A stretch of DNA of 64,000 bases from Candidatus Aalborgicola danicus (GTDB taxonomy: Bacteria; Pseudomonadota; Gammaproteobacteria; Burkholderiales; Burkholderiaceae_C). The stretch covers positions 62,001 through 126,000 of the forward strand of contig JADJBC010000051.1 in assembly GCA_016703945.1 (NCBI GenBank), given 5' to 3'. Both the position numbers and the translations under genes were made by a program. Each line of letters begins with the position of its first letter. The stretch's first letter is position 1. The notes beneath the pieces are model-generated. The model had not been told where the DNA came from. It saw only the letters and a program-made list of their open reading frames with translations, and did not search any database. Positions 60,824 to 64,000 of this stretch are shown here, piece by piece.

Positions 60824-61609
60824 ATGCAAACTGCACCCACGGTCAAACGACCACTTGAAATTCCGCAGACCTGGTGGCTGCGCGCCATGGCGGCAGTGGC
60901 GATGCTCGCCTTGCTGGCAATCACAGCGCCACTGATCACACTGGCGGTCACCGCAGGTGCCGGGCTGATCACCCTGGGCAGCATGGCGCTGGTTGGATTT
61001 GTGGCATTGCAGGCCTTGCCACTGGGCCTGCAAAAGTTGGAGAACCGCTTGCTGAAACTTCGCAAGCAGGAAGCCCAGGACAACCCGATTGAGCAACTGC
61101 AAAACGACTGCCTGCGACGCGAAGAACGACTCAAAGCGTTTCGGCGTGCGCTGGTCAACATCGGCGGGCAGATCGAGTCGATGCGCCAAATGCTGCACGA
61201 ACGCAGGGACAAAGCGCCGCACCATGTGCTGGACAAGCAGGAACGGGCCATCGCCCGCATGGACCACTTCTACAAGGCCAATATTGCACGGCTGGATGAG
61301 GCACACCACGCACTGGAAGACTTTCGCAGCCAGGTCAAACAGAAGGTATTTGAGTGGGAGTTTGCCAAAGCGGGCCAGGATGTGATGGCCGCACTCAACC
61401 CTTCAGAGATGCAGGACCTGGTGCAGGACCTCTTGTCCGACGAAGCGCTGCGCGCGGTGCAGAACCGCTTCAACATGGTTTTCGCGGAACTCGATGTGGA
61501 CCTGCGGTCCATCAATGCCCCCACGCGCAACTACCTCGCCGATACGGCACTGGACCCAATGGAGGCCCTGTCGGTCATGCACCAAAAACCTGCCAGGAGC
61601 CTGTCATGA
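60824..61609 (+). CDS. membrane-anchored coiled-coil protein of unknown function
   Basis: A 261-residue protein with a hydrophobic stretch of two helices (AMAAVAMLALLAITAPLITL, then AGAGLITLGSMALVGFVAL) followed by a long Gln/Arg/Glu-rich coiled coil (about 75-190) and a helical end. PspA-like in general look, but I recognise no family. The ATG at 60824 follows GGAGG. Its TGA overlaps a 44-residue gene by four bases, and a TAXI binding protein and a sensor kinase follow, so it is the first gene of a four-gene run. Confidence 0.7.
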   Translation: MQTAPTVKRPLEIPQTWWLRAMAAVAMLALLAITAPLITLAVTAGAGLITLGSMALVGFVALQALPLGLQKLENRLLKLRKQEAQDNPIEQLQNDCLRREERLKAFRRALVNIGGQIESMRQMLHERRDKAPHHVLDKQERAIARMDHFYKANIARLDEAHHALEDFRSQVKQKVFEWEFAKAGQDVMAALNPSEMQDLVQDLLSDEALRAVQNRFNMVFAELDVDLRSINAPTRNYLADTALDPMEALSVMHQKPARSLS

Positions 61610-61740
61610 GATTTTGGAAAACACTGCGCTGGACCTGTTCGATCCTGTTCGTCCTGCTTGTCGTGTTGAGCAGTTTGCAAAGCCCCTCATCCGGAAACGG
61701 CGTGCAGCCTTTGCCAACGGCTTCCCCCATTGTTCGTTAA
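61606..61740 (+). CDS. 44-residue membrane peptide, coupled to the preceding gene
   Basis: The ATG at 61606 overlaps the previous TGA (ATGA). The 44 residues begin MRFWKTLRWTCSILFVLLVV and contain one membrane helix and a short Ser/Pro/Gly-rich tail, so it may be a small membrane or periplasmic protein. No family is known. The four-base overlap, signal-like helix and place in the run argue that it is real. Confidence 0.55.
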   Translation: MRFWKTLRWTCSILFVLLVVLSSLQSPSSGNGVQPLPTASPIVR

Positions 61741-61752
61741 CCCCAGAAAGAG

Positions 61753-62766
61753 ATGTTCACCATGAAAAATGTCACGTTGAAACAATTGCTACCCATCGCG
61801 ATCCTGTGCGCTGCGTCCAGTGCCATCTGTGCACAAGAAGCACTACCCGATCGCACTTTGCGCATTGCCACCGGACCCAAAACGGGCGTTTACACGCAAC
61901 TCGCCCGCGACATACAGAAAGTGTGCGGCAACGTGGTGAACCTGGTGCAAGTTCCCAGCACGGGCGGCGTGCAAAACCTGATGGCACTGTCCGCCAGTGA
62001 GGCAGACATCGGCTTTGCGCAATTGGATTTGCTGCAGCAAATGGGCAAAGGCGGTGAACAAAACATCCAGGAACTGCAATCCATCATGCCTATGCACGCC
62101 AACCTGTTACATGTCCTCACCATGCGTGCGGGGTCTCGCGTGGGCATCACCTACGTGCCATTTACCGACCGCGAGGTCCCACTGACGGGAACTGTCAAAG
62201 TCATTTCCAAGTTCACAGAACTCAAGGGCGTCAAGGTTGCACTGGTCGGGTCTGCCAAACTCTTGGGCCAAACCCTGGAAAAACAACTAGGCTACGGCAT
62301 GAGTTTTGTGGAAGCCGAAACAGATGATCTGGCGATTGCGGCGCTTGTGGCCAACCAGGTCCAGGCGGTATTTACCACCGGCGGTTGGCCCTACCCGGCG
62401 GTTTCGAAACACGAGACCAATAGCGGGCTGATGCTTGCAGACTACGATCTGCCAGCCCTGCCGCCGTTTGCCATTGGCAAGCGCAACTACCCGAAGATCA
62501 ATGCCTACGACATGAAGTTTCTTGCTGCACCCAACCTGTTGCTGACACGCCCGTTCAAGCCCACCGGCGAAAAGGGCCGGCTGGTGGCCGCCTTGCAAAG
62601 CTGCATCCTGAGCCACATCGATGAACTGCAGGAAGGCTCCTACCACGCGGTGTGGAAGGAAATCAAGAATCCGACCGATACGCTCGGCATGACGCGCTAC
62701 CCCGGGGAAAGTGCCGTTGCGATCCTGAGACCCGTAAAGGCGTCCACGCAAGGTCGAGGAAAATAG
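61753..62766 (+). CDS. TAXI-family TRAP transporter solute-binding protein
   Basis: A 337-residue periplasmic binding protein. It has a signal peptide (LLPIAILCAASSAICAQ), then LRIATGPKTGVYTQLARDI and SVEADIGFAQLDLL-type blocks that define TAXI proteins of TRAP transporters, which bind dicarboxylates, glutamate or similar acids. No TRAP membrane subunits (DctQM or fused) are in the window. Instead a DctB-like sensor kinase follows 22 bases on, so the protein may deliver ligand to a sensor. The ATG at 61753 follows AAAGAG. Confidence 0.9.
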   Translation: MFTMKNVTLKQLLPIAILCAASSAICAQEALPDRTLRIATGPKTGVYTQLARDIQKVCGNVVNLVQVPSTGGVQNLMALSASEADIGFAQLDLLQQMGKGGEQNIQELQSIMPMHANLLHVLTMRAGSRVGITYVPFTDREVPLTGTVKVISKFTELKGVKVALVGSAKLLGQTLEKQLGYGMSFVEAETDDLAIAALVANQVQAVFTTGGWPYPAVSKHETNSGLMLADYDLPALPPFAIGKRNYPKINAYDMKFLAAPNLLLTRPFKPTGEKGRLVAALQSCILSHIDELQEGSYHAVWKEIKNPTDTLGMTRYPGESAVAILRPVKASTQGRGK

Positions 62767-62788
62767 TCTACCTGCCTGCCCACACCCC

Positions 62789-64000
62789 ATGCCCACACCC
62801 ATCACCGCCGTGCGAGGCCCGGTCCTTTTCAAACGCCTCGGCAAGCAATACCGATGGATGCTAAGGGTGTTGGCTGTAGGCGCTTGGGTGGGGGCGTTGA
62901 CTCTTTTCGGCGAATGGGCCGCCCGTCGCGAAATCGACCTGCTCGTCGAATCCATGCACCGCAGCCTGGAGGTGCAGGCCCTGACCCTGCGCGGCACGGT
63001 GGCCCGCTACAAACATATCCCGTTCACCAGCGGGCAACAAGGCGACGTTCAAAATGCACTCGTTTTTCGCACAGACAAACCCATTGACCGGGTGGATATC
63101 TACTTAGAGGACATTAACCGCCGCGTTGGCGCCGAGGCCCTGTACCTGATGGATGCCAACGGTTTGACGTTGGCGGCCAGCAATTGGAACGATGTCAAAA
63201 GCTTCAAAGGCGACAACTACCGCTACCGCCCTTACTTTGAACAGGCCCGCGCGGGCGGTATGGGTTTTTTCTACGCTGTGGGAACCAGCACCGGCAAGCC
63301 CGGTCTGTATTTTGCAACGCCCGTGCAAACCGGTGACACGGTGCTGGGCGTGATGGCGATCAAAGTGACGATGGGCGAGGTGGCAAAAAGCTGGACTCAA
63401 GCGGAAAGCCCCTTGTTCCTGCTAGACAGCCGCGGCATCGTCTTCTTGTCCAGCCGGGAGGCGGATCTTTATACCGCCACACGGCCTTTGCGCCCCCAGG
63501 ATCTTGAGGAACTCCATCGCACCAAACAATACGGGACGGCGCAAAACGGTGACCCCAAGGCATTCGAAGCCACTCCCTGGACGATGCGACCCCGACAGCA
63601 CCCGTCCTACCGACGCTTGTCCATGCTGGCAGGCGGTTCGCAGAAGGACTACTTGGCCATCGAAGAGCATCTGCCTGAATTCGACTGGACGCTGGTGGTG
63701 ACGGCTGACCTGACACCCGCCCAGCACGCTCGCTGGACCGCCATCACATTAGGCACCCTGTTATCCGCCGCCCTGCTATTTGGCGGGCTGTTCTGGCGCC
63801 AACGCGAGACTCGCATGCATGACCTGCGCCGCCTGGGACGCGAACTCGAATCCCGCGTCACCGAGCGGACCCGGGACCTGGCCGAGGCGGACGCTTTTCG
63901 TACCGCGATGGAAAATTCCCTTCAAACTGGCATGCGTGCCCGCGACCTGGAAGGTCGCGTGATCTCCGTGAACCCGGCACTGTGCGAGATTACCGGGTAC
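62789..64000 (+). CDS. DctB-like sensor histidine kinase, N-terminal part (partial)
   Basis: 404 codons, open in frame from ATG 62789 to the window end with no stop. A short cytoplasmic start, a helix (MLRVLAVGAWVGALTLFGEW), a periplasmic double-PAS/PDC domain with EALYLMDANGLTLAASNW and DNYRYRPYFEQARAGGMGFF, a second helix (ITLGTLLSAALLFGGLFW), a coiled coil and the start of a PAS domain. The periplasmic pattern fits DctB-type sensors of C4-dicarboxylates. Kinase and any response regulator lie outside. Its place after a TAXI binding protein suggests shared ligand sensing. Confidence 0.88.
   Translation, partial: MPTPITAVRGPVLFKRLGKQYRWMLRVLAVGAWVGALTLFGEWAARREIDLLVESMHRSLEVQALTLRGTVARYKHIPFTSGQQGDVQNALVFRTDKPIDRVDIYLEDINRRVGAEALYLMDANGLTLAASNWNDVKSFKGDNYRYRPYFEQARAGGMGFFYAVGTSTGKPGLYFATPVQTGDTVLGVMAIKVTMGEVAKSWTQAESPLFLLDSRGIVFLSSREADLYTATRPLRPQDLEELHRTKQYGTAQNGDPKAFEATPWTMRPRQHPSYRRLSMLAGGSQKDYLAIEEHLPEFDWTLVVTADLTPAQHARWTAITLGTLLSAALLFGGLFWRQRETRMHDLRRLGRELESRVTERTRDLAEADAFRTAMENSLQTGMRARDLEGRVISVNPALCEITGY

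Noticed and set aside
1..64000. CRISPR arrays, tRNA or rRNA genes, integrases, DNA transposases
   Set aside because: No regularly spaced direct repeats, no cloverleaf candidates and no transposase or integrase motifs were found by reading. The only mobile gene is the group II intron maturase. A tRNA search program would be needed to exclude weak tRNA genes.

Overview
The window looks like chromosomal DNA of a GC-rich betaproteobacterium of the Comamonadaceae, probably close to Rhodoferax, Polaromonas or Albidiferax. The evidence is the EarP plus arginine-32 EF-P pair, a PHA phasin gene, an SAH riboswitch ahead of ahcY, the linked series tyrS, M23 peptidase, anmK, erpA, bactofilin, rpsI and rplM, and short intergenic repeats of a kind common in that family. 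The genus is inferred; no 16S rRNA gene is present. No tRNA, rRNA, CRISPR array, DNA-transposon insertion sequence or prophage was recognised.

Layout. 0-4.3 kb is an accessory patch: a C39 peptidase/ABC exporter, a CPBP intramembrane protease and a LuxR-type HTH protein, then a chloramphenicol-acetyltransferase-like gene, nearly all frame-broken. 4.3-9.3 kb holds a CBS protein, pgsA-uvrC, earP and efp. 9.4-12.8 kb is a compact + strand run of AMP-phosphorylase-like, PRPP-synthetase-like and LOG-family genes. 12.8-24.8 kb carries MFS/rmuC, a thioesterase-nitroreductase-hydroxyacid dehydrogenase operon, phasin, a patatin lipoprotein, a PAS histidine kinase, an epimerase, dtd and tyrS. 25-32 kb is cell wall, Fe-S and ribosomal housekeeping plus rlmJ. 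32-38.4 kb is the methyl cycle (riboswitch, ahcY, tlyA, metF), prfC and a HAD phosphatase. 38.4-41.5 kb holds a TetR/DUF1304 pair and a divergent LysR/class A beta-lactamase pair. 41.5-53.7 kb has DUF3999/DUF2339 membrane proteins, an L-lactate-type dehydrogenase, a DHH phosphoesterase, dinB, a crotonase, an esterase and a YegD-type Hsp70. A group II intron with its maturase lies at 53.7-55.6 kb. 55.7-60.6 kb groups a Rieske protein, an FAD oxidoreductase, formaldehyde detoxification (fghA, adhC) and selD. The end is a run of two unrecognised membrane proteins, a TAXI-type binding protein and a DctB-like sensor kinase that leaves the window.

Two features dominate. First, a roughly 60-bp dispersed repeat is present in at least 12 copies in 64 kb. 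It lies between genes, against or over stop codons, and inside coding sequences: it is read in frame in earP and tlyA (same strand, same phase), in a HAD phosphatase and as the C-terminus of dinB, and the group II intron sits at the edge of one copy. Second, eight genes carry single frame breaks, several in short homopolymers and two of them in the highly conserved ahcY and uvrC. That suggests uncorrected assembly indels more than gene death, so each frame break should be checked before any of these genes is called a pseudogene.
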